Shown here: positions 37,914 to 46,990 of the stretch, in pieces | How positions within the stretch are numbered: the stretch's first letter is position 1 | Layout of the letters: the number at the start of each line of letters is the position of its first letter | Assembly: GCA_000333855.2 (NCBI GenBank) | Contig: CM007348.1 | Span: forward strand, 805,837-855,101 | Direction: 5' to 3' | DNA: 49,265 nt | DNA from: Endotrypanum monterogeii | Lineage: Eukaryota > Euglenozoa > Kinetoplastea > Trypanosomatida > Trypanosomatidae | Translations under genes and position numbers: made by a program | Notes under the pieces: model-generated | Told to the model about the DNA's origin: nothing | The model's database searches: none | The model's input: the letters and a program-made list of their open reading frames with translations, nothing else

Positions 37914-38711
37914 ATGCCTCGTCGCATCCGTTTGGCGAGAATGGCTTCGTCAGCCATCGCACTGGCAGTGATGCTGATAACTGCGCAGCTCTGTACGTCG
38001 GCGATGTCCATCTCCCTAACCGAGGCAACAAAGGTCAAAGACGAGCAGCTGTTGAGGACTCGGTCCGTGTTTGAGTCTCCAAAATCGTCCACGAGGTACG
38101 CGTCGCCGTATCAGGCACACACCCCCAATTCGATTCCGCAAAGGGAGTCGACAGGGGCGTCCGAGGAGGAACGAGTTTCTGTTCTCCTGCCTGGTGCCGA
38201 TGGTCCTTTGACTGTGGCCGCTGGTCAAGCGCATGTGTCGCTGTCGGCAATCTCCACTCTACCACTGCAAATACCTCCCGCAAATGGAGAGGTATCTCAC
38301 CCGGAGGAGCTAGAGGCATCCCCGTTGCTTGCATTGGGCCAACGCAAAAAGTTGGTGCACCATGCGTACGGGGCAGCCTCGCATTCCTTGGCACAGCAAA
38401 TTGGCCAAGAGAGTATCCACACCGAGGTGCCATTCGGAGCAGTGATAGCCGCTGCAGAAGTCGTCGTGGATTCCGGGAGTGGCGTGGCCGTTGACTACGG
38501 TGCCATTATCACCAGCGGTGTTATCATTTCCATTATTATATCGCTTGCTTGCGCTTGCTTGTTGCTGGTCGTGGTCCTGATGGAGATCGGAACTGTCTTG
38601 GAGTTGTTCATATCGAAACGCCAGGCGCGCGCAGCCGAAAAGAGGAACCGAGCCGACAACTCTCCCATCAACATCAACGATGACCGCCGTGATAACACTG
38701 GTGCACTGTAG
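37914..38711 (+). CDS. Orphan type I membrane protein
   Basis: A protein of 265 residues that I do not recognise. It has a basic N-terminus (MPRRIRLARM) and a hydrophobic core (about 11-30) ending at CTSAMS, which looks like a cleavable signal peptide. The middle (about 31-190) is Ser/Ala/Glu-rich, low in cysteine and probably disordered. One strongly hydrophobic helix follows at about 196-222 (ITSGVIISIIISLACACLLL), then a 40-residue polar cytosolic tail rich in Arg, Asn and Asp. There is no domain signature. An alternative start is the ATG at 37941. The topology suggests a secretory-pathway or surface protein. An unbroken 265-codon frame with a well-placed splice signal supports a real gene. 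Confidence 0.75.
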   Translation: MPRRIRLARMASSAIALAVMLITAQLCTSAMSISLTEATKVKDEQLLRTRSVFESPKSSTRYASPYQAHTPNSIPQRESTGASEEERVSVLLPGADGPLTVAAGQAHVSLSAISTLPLQIPPANGEVSHPEELEASPLLALGQRKKLVHHAYGAASHSLAQQIGQESIHTEVPFGAVIAAAEVVVDSGSGVAVDYGAIITSGVIISIIISLACACLLLVVVLMEIGTVLELFISKRQARAAEKRNRADNSPININDDRRDNTGAL

Positions 38712-39830
38712 GTATAACATAGTGCACCATTGTGTGTAGTGGGGAGTGTGTGTGTACGATGCACCGTGCGTGCGCGTGTCTATTTGAAGCGGATACACTT
38801 TTCTGTACAATGCGATCGCCACTGCAGTCGTGTCGGTTGGTACCCCTTCTCCCCTCTTTTTTTTTCCCGTCTCCTCCCCCTTCCTTCCCCCTTCCTTCCC
38901 CCCTCCCCCCCCTCCCCCCCTCCCCCCGTCTCCCCTTTCTTTATTTACTGTACTCAAAAAAAAAAATGGAGATGTTTTTTTTCTTTTTGTTCACGTGTAG
39001 AGGTCTCACACGTTCATTTCATTCTTTCGCCGTGGTTCTCTGGGTTAGCGTAACACCGAGCAAAGAAGAGTGAGGGATGCATCTATATATAATCAAGCAC
39101 GGTCACAGTGGTCGTGTGGTCGAGTGTGTGTCTCTTGTGGGAAGAGGAACAGCTTATAGAAAAGGGGTAGAGATGAAACTACAGATAGATGGTGTCGTCG
39201 TCTTTTCTTGCCCCCTCTCCCCCACCCTTAAGATCCCCTGATCATCATGTCTACGCTCTGACGCAGGGGGTATTCTGTTTCTTCACCTCGTGCCTGCCGC
39301 CGCCTTACTGTCTCCGATTCTTTTTGTTATATCACTGAGATTTCCATATATATATATATATATATATATAAAGAGGTATTATTTTTGGAAAAAACATGAT
39401 AAAAGGGGGAAAAAGTAATTGAAACCATGACGACGTTGTTCCCTCCTGTATGAGAAGCTTTGCATCCGGCGGCTACGTCGTGTAGAGGGCGTCGGGTGGC
39501 TCATCTAGGGGAAACTTTGCTGTCTTTTTCTCAATTTGAGAGACGGTGCCCTGGCGAGTGTGTGTGATCTCATTTCACAGCTGATCTTTCTCAGGAGGTC
39601 CATCGGTTGAAGCGAGCAACTGTCGACCAGGAGGTCGAGCGTCACGACTCTCTGTCCACAAAGTGCACACGTGCAACCTAAGTACAATGAGTCGCACAAG
39701 AAGTGTGCCGCTGCAGACGCTACGAGCTGGTGCGGTGATTTTGCCTTCTACTGACTGGGATAACTCCCGGGCTGAGTATCATGGGCCTTCTCTGTGGGCC
39801 GACGCACCTCTAACACTGGTTTCTTTCCCC
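38712..39830. other. Spacer between the two orphan genes
   Basis: No supported gene. Holds a long C/T-rich run (about 38850-38940), A-rich runs, and an AT tract (39346-39371). A short open frame near 39687 runs straight into a pyrimidine tract and is not called. Confidence 0.55.
39346..39371. repeat. (AT)n microsatellite
   Basis: Thirteen AT units in the spacer. Confidence 0.95.
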
Positions 39831-40032
39831 GCCCTCACCGCTTTTTTTTTCTTTTCCGCCTCTCCGTTCCCCATCTCCCATCCCGGAATGCGTTTGTGCG
39901 CATGGGTAGCTTCTACCCTTTTCACTTTCTAGAGCTGCATGTTTCTCTCTCCTCCTCTCGCTGCTTCCTGCTATAAATAAATAAATATATATATATATAT
40001 ACTGCATGCACGCCCGTTACAATCTTTCAAAG
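39831..40032 (+). promoter_or_regulatory. Pyrimidine-rich region and candidate acceptor for the acidic orphan gene
   Basis: T/C-rich sequence (about 39831-39970) and a TA tract (39984-40001) precede an AG at 40031-40032, about 100 nt before the ATG. Other AGs nearby make the exact site uncertain. Confidence 0.4.
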
Positions 40033-40132
40033 AACACCCCCCCCAACACACACACTTACACACATTTCACACATATATTGACAGACTGAAGCATCCCCAC
40101 ACGCCAAACGTGTAGGTGAGTACGCATTCGGG

Positions 40133-41695
40133 ATGGACTCTGTTCAGGAGCTCATTGCGAGGGTTGATGAGACAGCATTGGGGGATGATCACAATCAAGC
40201 ACAGTCTTCCTCCTTATCAGCATCATCGGCTGTAATTGATGCACCCAGCTCGTCTGCCACCGCGGCGTCTCTCGTAGCCTCTCTGCCGCGGCGCACCAAA
40301 ATGGTGTTCGTATACAGTGATGAGGACGGGGTAGACACTGCCGACGGCGCCAAGGAGAATGCGACAAGGCGACCTGAGAGCGGTGTAACAGAGGTCGTGT
40401 GTGATGACCTCGCGATTGGTGTATCCGAGGACGAACTGGCAGAGTTGCGGGCAGAGGCGGTGATCAACAAGCAGACGTCCCCGTTAAGCGATAGCGAACA
40501 CATTCGCCCCTGTTTCTTCGAGGAGGATGTGGTCAGTGGGCTGACCTGCGCCGCCGCTGCCCCTTCCGCTTCTGTCGAAGGGATGCAAGTGTGGGAGGTG
40601 GCGGCACCGAGGTTGTGGGAGGGTGCCGTGGGGCCCGCCGCGACCTCTCGCCTCAACGATGTCGGCGACACCGACGAGACCCCCCCCCTTTTGCGCCGGG
40701 GACTACCGGCGGCCGATTTTGTGCTTCGGTGCCGACGCAAACGGTTTCGTGAAACGGCCTTATCGGACCGCACCGCAGCTCCGATCGCGGCCAGGACTAC
40801 TGACACCGCTGCTGCTGTCGCCGGTGAGTCGGAGGCGACACATTGTGCAGCGGTGGTCGAGTTGCCTCCACACGGTCTTCCTTCTTCCTTGGAGCTGCAT
40901 GATGTCCGTCCTCACGGTGGGCAACAGGGTGATGGGGATCTTTCCCAATATGAAAGTCCGCTTTCCGAGGGGGAAGAGGTGGAGGTGCCCGATGTTTACC
41001 CCGTCTATGCTGACGACGGCAGTACAGTGCGCGCTTTGCGAACACGTGGTGGGTATGAGCTGACCCTGGACGAGGGCGACTTGCTGGAGGGGTTGTCAGA
41101 GGAAGAGGGTGAGGAAGAAGGTGCAGTGATACCGCACATGGGGAGCGGCGGTAGCGCCGTGTTGCCCACCACCGCCGACACTGATGCTCCCACCACTGGG
41201 GGGGCCGATGATGTCCAGCACGGAGCAGGTCACTCTGATGTGCAGCTCACTGCCCTAAATCTGCAGACAACCGAATCTTTAGCTGCAGGCACCGTGAACG
41301 ACGGAGGGGACGGCACCAGTGCAGGCGTATTTGCGCTGGGGGAAGAGGATGTAGGCCACATGGGTGGCTTCGATGAAGGGGATTTTGGCGATGATGATGA
41401 TGATGATGATGAGGAGGAGGATGAGCTCGACGAGGCAATTGTTGTTGCTGTTGTGGAGCAGCTGGTACGCTGCTGCGAGGCTGACGACTTGGACCCTCAG
41501 ATGGGTATCGAGGCATCTCGGTTCGTTGCCACGGCCAAGCCGTTGCTCGAGCAGTTGACCGAGGAGGCGATCAGTCCTAGTGACTTCGTTGAACGCATCG
41601 ATCGCGATTTGCGCCGTTTTCAGCGCATTTACAGGAGTGTTTACCGCCCCCGCGACTCGCCCATCGTGGTTGACGGCGTCGTAACAGATTTGTGA
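40133..41695 (+). CDS. Acidic conserved-looking protein of unknown function
   Basis: A protein of 520 residues, unrecognised. The first 410 residues are rich in Asp, Glu, Ala, Ser, Gly and Thr and probably unstructured. There are two short patterned stretches: RTKMVFVYSDEDG (about 55-67) and a VYPVYADDGSTVRALRTRGGYELTLDEGD region (about 290-318). A run of seven Asp followed by Glu lies near 420-431. The C-terminal 85 residues look folded and helical, with VVAVVEQLVRCC, GIEASRFVATAKPLLEQL and FVERIDRDLRRFQRIYRSVY. Long acidic tracts occur in chromatin and histone-binding proteins, but nothing here fixes a function. The unbroken frame and high-GC third positions support a real gene. Confidence 0.75.
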   Translation: MDSVQELIARVDETALGDDHNQAQSSSLSASSAVIDAPSSSATAASLVASLPRRTKMVFVYSDEDGVDTADGAKENATRRPESGVTEVVCDDLAIGVSEDELAELRAEAVINKQTSPLSDSEHIRPCFFEEDVVSGLTCAAAAPSASVEGMQVWEVAAPRLWEGAVGPAATSRLNDVGDTDETPPLLRRGLPAADFVLRCRRKRFRETALSDRTAAPIAARTTDTAAAVAGESEATHCAAVVELPPHGLPSSLELHDVRPHGGQQGDGDLSQYESPLSEGEEVEVPDVYPVYADDGSTVRALRTRGGYELTLDEGDLLEGLSEEEGEEEGAVIPHMGSGGSAVLPTTADTDAPTTGGADDVQHGAGHSDVQLTALNLQTTESLAAGTVNDGGDGTSAGVFALGEEDVGHMGGFDEGDFGDDDDDDDEEEDELDEAIVVAVVEQLVRCCEADDLDPQMGIEASRFVATAKPLLEQLTEEAISPSDFVERIDRDLRRFQRIYRSVYRPRDSPIVVDGVVTDL

Positions 41696-41919
41696 GTGGT
41701 ACCTTCTTTTCCTCTCTACATTTTTCTATTGTTTTCCGAAGGAATGTTTCAAAATTCAGCCACTTGCAAAACTTGTGCATTGTGTTTTCCTGGTGTGGTG
41801 CACCGGCATGTGCGCACGGCTGTGTGCCCTCTACACCCATCTTCTTTACTGATCTCGCGTTAACTATAAATGCGTTTAATATAATTTTAAAGAGGAAGGT
41901 TCGATTGCGCCTCGTCAAA

Positions 41920-41943
41920 TACACACACACACACACACACACA
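41920..41943. repeat. (AC)n microsatellite
   Basis: Twelve AC units. Confidence 0.95.
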
Positions 41944-42292
41944 TACACTTGCTAGTAGGCGCCATTGTATTGGCTGGGGAGGGAGCCAGGATGAGTGTGC
42001 GCTTGCGTGTGTGACGGGGCGATTACGTGTTATGTGTCTCCTGCTACCAGAGATCGACTCATCACTAGAATTTTTTTTTCTGAGGATAGGAACGGCGAAA
42101 AGAGGGGGCGGGGCTAACGGCAGCAGAGAAGAGTTGTGTTGGAAAAAAAAACACATGGTTACAGGGGATGGGCGTCTACGGGGTATGAATGCGAGTGTGC
42201 GCTTCAGTTTGCCTGTCTGTTTCTTGGCGTTCACAGTCACAAGTGAATCGACTTCCTCCTGGAGGTGGGGGAATGAGGTATTTAAACATGCT

Positions 42293-42331
42293 CCACACAC
42301 ACACACACACGCACACGCACACACATACACA
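42293..42331. repeat. (CA)n microsatellite
   Basis: An interrupted CA tract of about 39 bp. Confidence 0.9.
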
Positions 42332-42545
42332 TACTCATCTTCGGTCTTTCCCCCTACCCACATGTAGAGAATTATGTCACTGAACTTGTTCCTCTTCCTC
42401 TCCATCTTGCTTTCTGAGGGCCTACCCCCCCCCAAAAAAAAAAAAAAACAAATGTGGAATACTGTGTACCCAACCGTGTTGCAGTGATATTTTCCCAAAG
42501 CAGAACGGGAAATCAACCATTACCCCAGGAGGATATCTAGATCGT

Positions 42546-42652
42546 CTCTCTACTATTTCCTAACCGAATCTACTTCCGCCTCCATCTTGCACCAGCGCGC
42601 CACCATCCACGTGTTCACCACCCCTCTGCCCCTCTGCCCCTCGCCTACTTAG
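42546..42652 (+). promoter_or_regulatory. Polypyrimidine tract and acceptor for eIF4E-3
   Basis: C/T-rich sequence, densest at 42620-42648 with repeated CCCCTCTG, is followed by the AG at 42651-42652, 13 nt before the ATG. AG dinucleotides at 42593-42594 and upstream are weaker alternatives. Confidence 0.55.
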
Positions 42653-42665
42653 TGAGAACAGTGCA

Positions 42666-43724
42666 ATGAACCCGTCTGCTGCAGCATTCGTACCGCAGCA
42701 AAGAATGGGGAAGGGGTCGCCGATTTCGCCCCCAGTCGCTGCGGTTGTCCCGCCCCCGTCCCTGTCCCCGCCGTCGTCGCAGCTGGCGACCAGGCTGAGC
42801 GCGACGGCAGAGCCGTTTGTGCCAGGCGGTCCATTGCAGAAGTTGGAGGCATCGGCGCACGCTGACCCTGTCGTGCCCACCGAAGGCATCAATACGACCA
42901 CGCACCCGACAACCGATGTGCTGGCCAGCTCGCTTCCCGACGCCGCTGCTGCGGATGCAGGAAACGAGGCGGATAAGAGCGAGGACTCCCAGTTGGACTG
43001 GTTGCCAGAGGCACAAGCTGTGAATTGGTGCGAGAGTAAGTTGCCCAAGCTGTTTGGCTGCCACAACACGGCCGCCAAGGCGACGTCGACTGCGATCCCG
43101 CTTCACGCTTCGTGGGACCTCTACGCCGATGATCACCAAGGTAGCAGCAATTCCTCGTCCAATAGCTCACCAGGCAGCACAACGTCCTTCGAGCCAACCT
43201 TTGTCGCCAATGTTGGCGACGTGGAGAGGTTCTGGCGGCTATGGCGCTACCTGCCGTCGCCATCGTCCCTGCCGACTATGTACACCTACTCCTGGTTCCG
43301 CAAGGATATCCGACCTGAGTGGGAGCACCCACGCAACAAGAAGGGTGGCACCATCAGCATTGTCGTGTACGATCGGGATCGCCCCGGTTTGAATGACAAA
43401 CAAGTGCTCGACGACGTCTTCATGGCAATGCTCCTCGGCGCTGTCGGCGAGAGCTTCCATGAGTGCAACACGACATTGAACGGTCTCATGTTGAAGGTGC
43501 GGTCAAACAAGCCCGTCACGCTGCAGTTGTGGACGGCACACTCGGAGGTGAGCAAACTAAAGACCTTTGCCAATAGCGTACGCGACGTGCTCGGCAAGGT
43601 TATGGGGCCCAAGACACTTCAGAAGATGGAGTACTACTCCCACCACCAGAAGCAGGCGGCTACTAATAGCCTAGCGGCCCGCATGAAGGGCAAGACAAAA
43701 ATCTCACCTGATCACACTTTCTAG
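42666..43724 (+). CDS. EIF4E3: Translation initiation factor eIF4E, kinetoplastid isoform 3
   Basis: A protein of 352 residues. The long Pro/Ala/Ser-rich N-terminus (1-105) is typical of kinetoplastid isoforms 3 and 4, which are larger than the 25-kDa human protein. The cap-binding core occupies about 140-335. It has SWDLYADD with W150, the dorsal-face motif FWRLWRYLP (189-197) and RPEWEHPRNKKGG with W219 in the position of the second cap-stacking tryptophan. The acidic block LDWLPEAQAVNWCES (about 114-128) precedes the core. The basic loop and C-terminal helix are also recognisable. A Ser/Asn-rich insertion lies after W150 (about 158-172). Isoform 3 in Leishmania binds eIF4G-type partners and is reported to enter granules under nutrient stress; isoform choice rests on length and N-terminal style. 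Confidence 0.88.
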   Translation: MNPSAAAFVPQQRMGKGSPISPPVAAVVPPPSLSPPSSQLATRLSATAEPFVPGGPLQKLEASAHADPVVPTEGINTTTHPTTDVLASSLPDAAAADAGNEADKSEDSQLDWLPEAQAVNWCESKLPKLFGCHNTAAKATSTAIPLHASWDLYADDHQGSSNSSSNSSPGSTTSFEPTFVANVGDVERFWRLWRYLPSPSSLPTMYTYSWFRKDIRPEWEHPRNKKGGTISIVVYDRDRPGLNDKQVLDDVFMAMLLGAVGESFHECNTTLNGLMLKVRSNKPVTLQLWTAHSEVSKLKTFANSVRDVLGKVMGPKTLQKMEYYSHHQKQAATNSLAARMKGKTKISPDHTF

Positions 43725-43800
43725 TGCAAACGTCTGAGTAATAAAGAACAACAGAAAAACAAAAAGAAATACAACAGGGCGGAGGAGGGTCGTGTCTGTC

Positions 43801-43819
43801 TGTGTGTGTGTGTGTGTGT
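43801..43819. repeat. (GT)n microsatellite
   Basis: Nine to ten TG units, about 75 bp after the eIF4E-3 stop codon. Confidence 0.95.
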
Positions 43820-44004
43820 GGCGAGGGAGGAGGTTTTTTTTATACCTAAGGTCTGCTTGTCGTGTGTATACATATATATGTATATGTCTTCCCCCTCTTC
43901 CTTGTCCCTATATTCTTTATCTACGTCGAGAGTCGCATGTTTGTTTTGTGCGCTTCACAATCCTCTTCGCCACGGTGTGTTGTGTCGATGCCCCGCTGTA
44001 AGAG

Positions 44005-44034
44005 CGGGTGTAGGGGGTGGGTGGGTGGGTGGGT
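44005..44034 (+). other. G-quadruplex motif on the transcript strand
   Basis: A G3 run, TGTA, then G5 and three G3 runs joined by single T bases. About 280 nt after the eIF4E-3 stop codon, so probably in its 3' UTR. Confidence 0.65.
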
Positions 44035-44125
44035 GGACGTGTCAAAGGCGTTTGTCGAGTCTCGTGGGCGACTGTGCTGCTCGACACTGCGAAGTGAGGA
44101 TTATCGAGTCACGTGCATTCTGGTT

Positions 44126-44153
44126 GGAGGGAGGGAGGGAGGGGAGGGGGGGG
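44126..44153 (+). other. Second G-quadruplex motif on the transcript strand
   Basis: At least four G runs (3, 3, 4, 8) joined by single A bases, about 120 nt downstream of the previous motif. Confidence 0.65.
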
Positions 44154-45765
44154 CGCGGTTTCGAAGGAGCATAAGGGGAAAGAGGCGGAAAGCGGGGTGA
44201 GGAGACACGAGGGCTCGTAACAGAGGGAACAAAAAAAATGTGCTGAGTGCTTTCCCCTCTCCTATTTCCTGATCTCTTCTGTGTAGGGTCAACTGTTGGT
44301 TATTGTGCCGTGATTGTGTACCCCCATGCTTGTGTGTCTCTGCAGCGTAGATGCATGATGGAACGAAGAGCAGGGGGGGGTGAACAATGTTTGTTTGCTG
44401 CGTGACACAAGATGGGAAATATATAGAGAAAAAATGGGGAAGTGGAAGGGTGAACGGCGCCGTGTGTGAGTATAGAGATGAATACTCAACTCGCTTTTCC
44501 GTTTTCTTTTTCATACTGCAAGTGTTCCCATTTGATAATTGTATCTACCACGTAGGTCATTCGCCACTGATTTTGGTGACGAGCGGTGAAATGGTTTATG
44601 ATGCGTTTTTCTCTCCCTTTCTACCTTTGCTTCAGCTGTCTTGTCCGGCGAGCTGTGTCGACGATAAGGGGGCAGACGAGGTGGGGGTAGTGGTGGTGTA
44701 TTTGTAAGTGCGTGTGTGACGAGGAGGGATAGTGGTGCAAATAAGGGGAGGGGAGGTGGAGGCGGAGGCCAGGGAAATCCCTGAGAAAAAGGGGGGGCGA
44801 GATTGGTCAACAGCTGCTCTTTGACCATTGCTGGAGGCACAGCATAGAGACACCCCCACTCACACACACACACGCATGTATATATACGTACACATATAGG
44901 CACACGCAACGACAGACACGCTTTTCAACATCTACTTATTTTTCTTTTTCTGGATTCTTTCCGTGGTGTGCCAATCGGAGCGTCGTGTGTGCCTCGTTGT
45001 TTCCGTACCTTTCTGCGTGTGTCGCCCCCCTCCCCCCTCCCTTCCCTCTCTGACATTAAGTCTCGCGTATTTTCAGTTACCCCTCGTCTTGATTTCCCGT
45101 TCTTTTTTTTTTTTACCCTTCGCCTCTGAACAGTGCTTCGTTTTTTGCCAGACTCCTTGCTTCCTTTCCTTTGCGCCTCTTCCGTGGAACCTACCTTTGT
45201 TCCCCCCTCCACACCCATTTTCACTCCACTACAACTGCCCCGTGGTATGTGTTTGTGTGTGTATCGGTGCACGGCACTCACTCGTTCCGTGTGGTGTTGG
45301 GTGTCATGCGCTTGTTGTTCTTGGAGCCATCTGCCCTCTCTCCCGTCTCCCTGATTGCACTTGTTCGCTTCCAGTGCATTTTTGTATGTCTCCATTTTCC
45401 TTTTTCTGTTTGTCTTCGAGGTTGGATTTCTTGTGCCTCCTTTCTCCCTCAGAGAAAAGAGGTGGTGGGGAAGGAGGCAGAGCAATGGAGGTGTTGTGTG
45501 CGTGTCGGCGTCTCCTCGCACTGGTAAGTTGTCTGTGGGTGTCCTGGTTTTTCTATACATACCCTCCTCTATATCTTTTTGCTTGTGTCTTCTTTTGATG
45601 TACACACATGTTAATATATACATAAATGTATGCATGTGTGTGTGTGTGTGTGGTGTCGGTGATTTTTCCCATGTTAAAAAAAAAAGAAGGGGAGAAGGAA
45701 TGGGAGGAGGTGAATGGATGATGAGGAGGAGGGAGGTGGCAGTGGGTGGGGAAGGCAGGAGGAGA

Positions 45766-45797
45766 GGGAGGGAGGGGGGGGAGGGGGGGAGGGGGGC
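45766..45797 (+). other. Purine-only G-rich tract
   Basis: Repeated G3 to G8 runs separated by single A bases, immediately followed by a pyrimidine-rich stretch. It fits both quadruplex and triplex formation. Confidence 0.5.
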
Positions 45798-45877
45798 TCT
45801 CTCTTCTCATTCTGTCTGCTCTTCCCTCTGCCACTTTTCCTGCCCACATTCTCGCTGAACTCCTCTCTCTCTCTCTC

Positions 45878-45891
45878 TATATATATGTATG

Positions 45892-45923
<32 letters not shown>
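45878..45923. repeat. (AT)n microsatellite with GTAT interruptions
   Basis: A 46-bp AT tract following a CT repeat, with a short GTAT repeat inside. Confidence 0.95.
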
Positions 45924-45924
<1 letters not shown>

Positions 45925-46147
45925 GTCAGTTGAAGTCTTTAAAAAAAAAATTGAAGAGAGATAAATAAAAAAAAAACACGCATCAAAAAAAAAAAAATGA
46001 CGGTGAAAATGTTCGGAGTCCGCGTGGTGCGGTATAAGCAAAACAAACCAAAACGAGAACCAACGTACAATGAACACAACTGCAATGGTAGAGGGGAGTC
46101 AATATAATATGTTATCGTCTCCCCGAACGTCCGCGAAGGACATTGCC

Positions 46148-46174
46148 GGGAGATGGGGGAGGGGGGATAGGGGC
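46148..46174 (+). other. G-quadruplex motif on the transcript strand
   Basis: G3, AGAT, G5, A, G6, ATA, G4. Located upstream of the acyl-CoA dehydrogenase gene in the spacer. Confidence 0.55.
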
Positions 46175-46825
46175 GAAGCATGTCCTCAGTGCTGTGCTGG
46201 GCAAATGTCGATGCCCAGTCTAGTGGTAGTGAAAGTGGAAGGGGGAATATGCAAGGTATCTGTCATGGTGAGGAAGCGTGCAGCGGCAGCGTAGGCCACC
46301 GCACGTGTGTTATCTCACTTCATCACTGAGGGGTAGGAGAAGGGAGGAGTCACTCGGTGCAATTGATGATGATAAAAACGCGTGAGCAAGACAAAACGAA
46401 CTTGTTCGCATATGTGTGTAGTATCTAGGACATTATATGTGCAAGCTGCTGTTGTGCGTCCCTAAGCGTAGTACACTGACCAATCTTTACAACAGTCTCG
46501 CCTTTATGGCTCGTGTTTGCCCCCCCCCCCTTCTCCTTCTCCTTCATCCCTTTCAGATTCCTATTGCTACTTTGCTTGGCTACCGTCGCTCTTCTATTTT
46601 CTCTACTCGCATAATTATTTTTTTTATTGTATCCGAGTGTAACATACATACGCGCACGCACACGCACACTGTTGGGCACTTGGCACACGGGAAAAGCAAG
46701 TCGTCAACATTCTCCTCCCATCCCCTGACTCGAGAGCCGAATAGAGAGGACGACCAAGGGACTATAAAAAAGAGTATATATATTTATATATAAAACCACC
46801 ATTATCTATACATATACACACTCTA

Positions 46826-46831
46826 TCTATA

Positions 46832-46868
<37 letters not shown>
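46826..46868. repeat. (AT)n microsatellite ending in the only AG upstream of the next ATG
   Basis: An AT tract that ends ATATAG. The AG at 46867-46868 is the last AG before the acyl-CoA dehydrogenase ATG at 46962. Confidence 0.9.
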
Positions 46869-46870
<2 letters not shown>

Positions 46871-46902
46871 TTTATTTCGCACTTCTCTCAAAACGTCATT
46901 GC

Positions 46903-46990
46903 GCTCATTTTTTTCTGCATTTTTTTTTTGCTTCAAATATTTTTTCTCCGCCCTATTCGTCATGCTTCGCCGAGTGTGCACGTTTTCAGC
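46903..46990 (+). promoter_or_regulatory. Polypyrimidine tract straddling the acyl-CoA dehydrogenase start
   Basis: T-rich runs (46908-46914, 46921-46929, 46941-46948) and C/T sequence extend up to and past the ATG at 46962. The first AG after the tract is at 46972-46973, inside the reading frame; another follows a T-rich patch near 46987-46988. Normal signal rules would therefore place the acceptor after the first ATG. Confidence 0.5.

Larger units (their letters stand above)
41696..42545. other. Spacer upstream of eIF4E-3
   Basis: About 850 bp without a supported gene. Contains CA tracts (41920-41943, 42293-42331) and a C10/A15 run near 42425-42450. Confidence 0.6.
43725..46825. other. 3.1-kb gene-free stretch between eIF4E-3 and acyl-CoA dehydrogenase
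   Basis: No frame looks like protein. The first 600 bp, probably the 3' UTR of eIF4E-3, holds a GT tract (43801-43819) and two strong G-run motifs. The rest has C/T-rich runs (45025-45050, 45100-45120), G-rich runs (45766-45797, 46148-46174) and AT tracts. It is one of three gene-free blocks of about 3 kb in the window. Confidence 0.55.

Noticed and set aside
40195..40806. Minus-strand open frame of 203 codons opposite the acidic orphan gene
   Set aside because: Low-complexity Ser/Ala/Thr-rich shadow; the + strand frame is longer, starts with ATG and has a splice signal.
44963..45598. Plus-strand open frame of 211 codons
   Set aside because: Starts on GTG in spacer, very rich in Phe, Leu, Ser, Pro and Cys from pyrimidine tracts, no recognisable domain.
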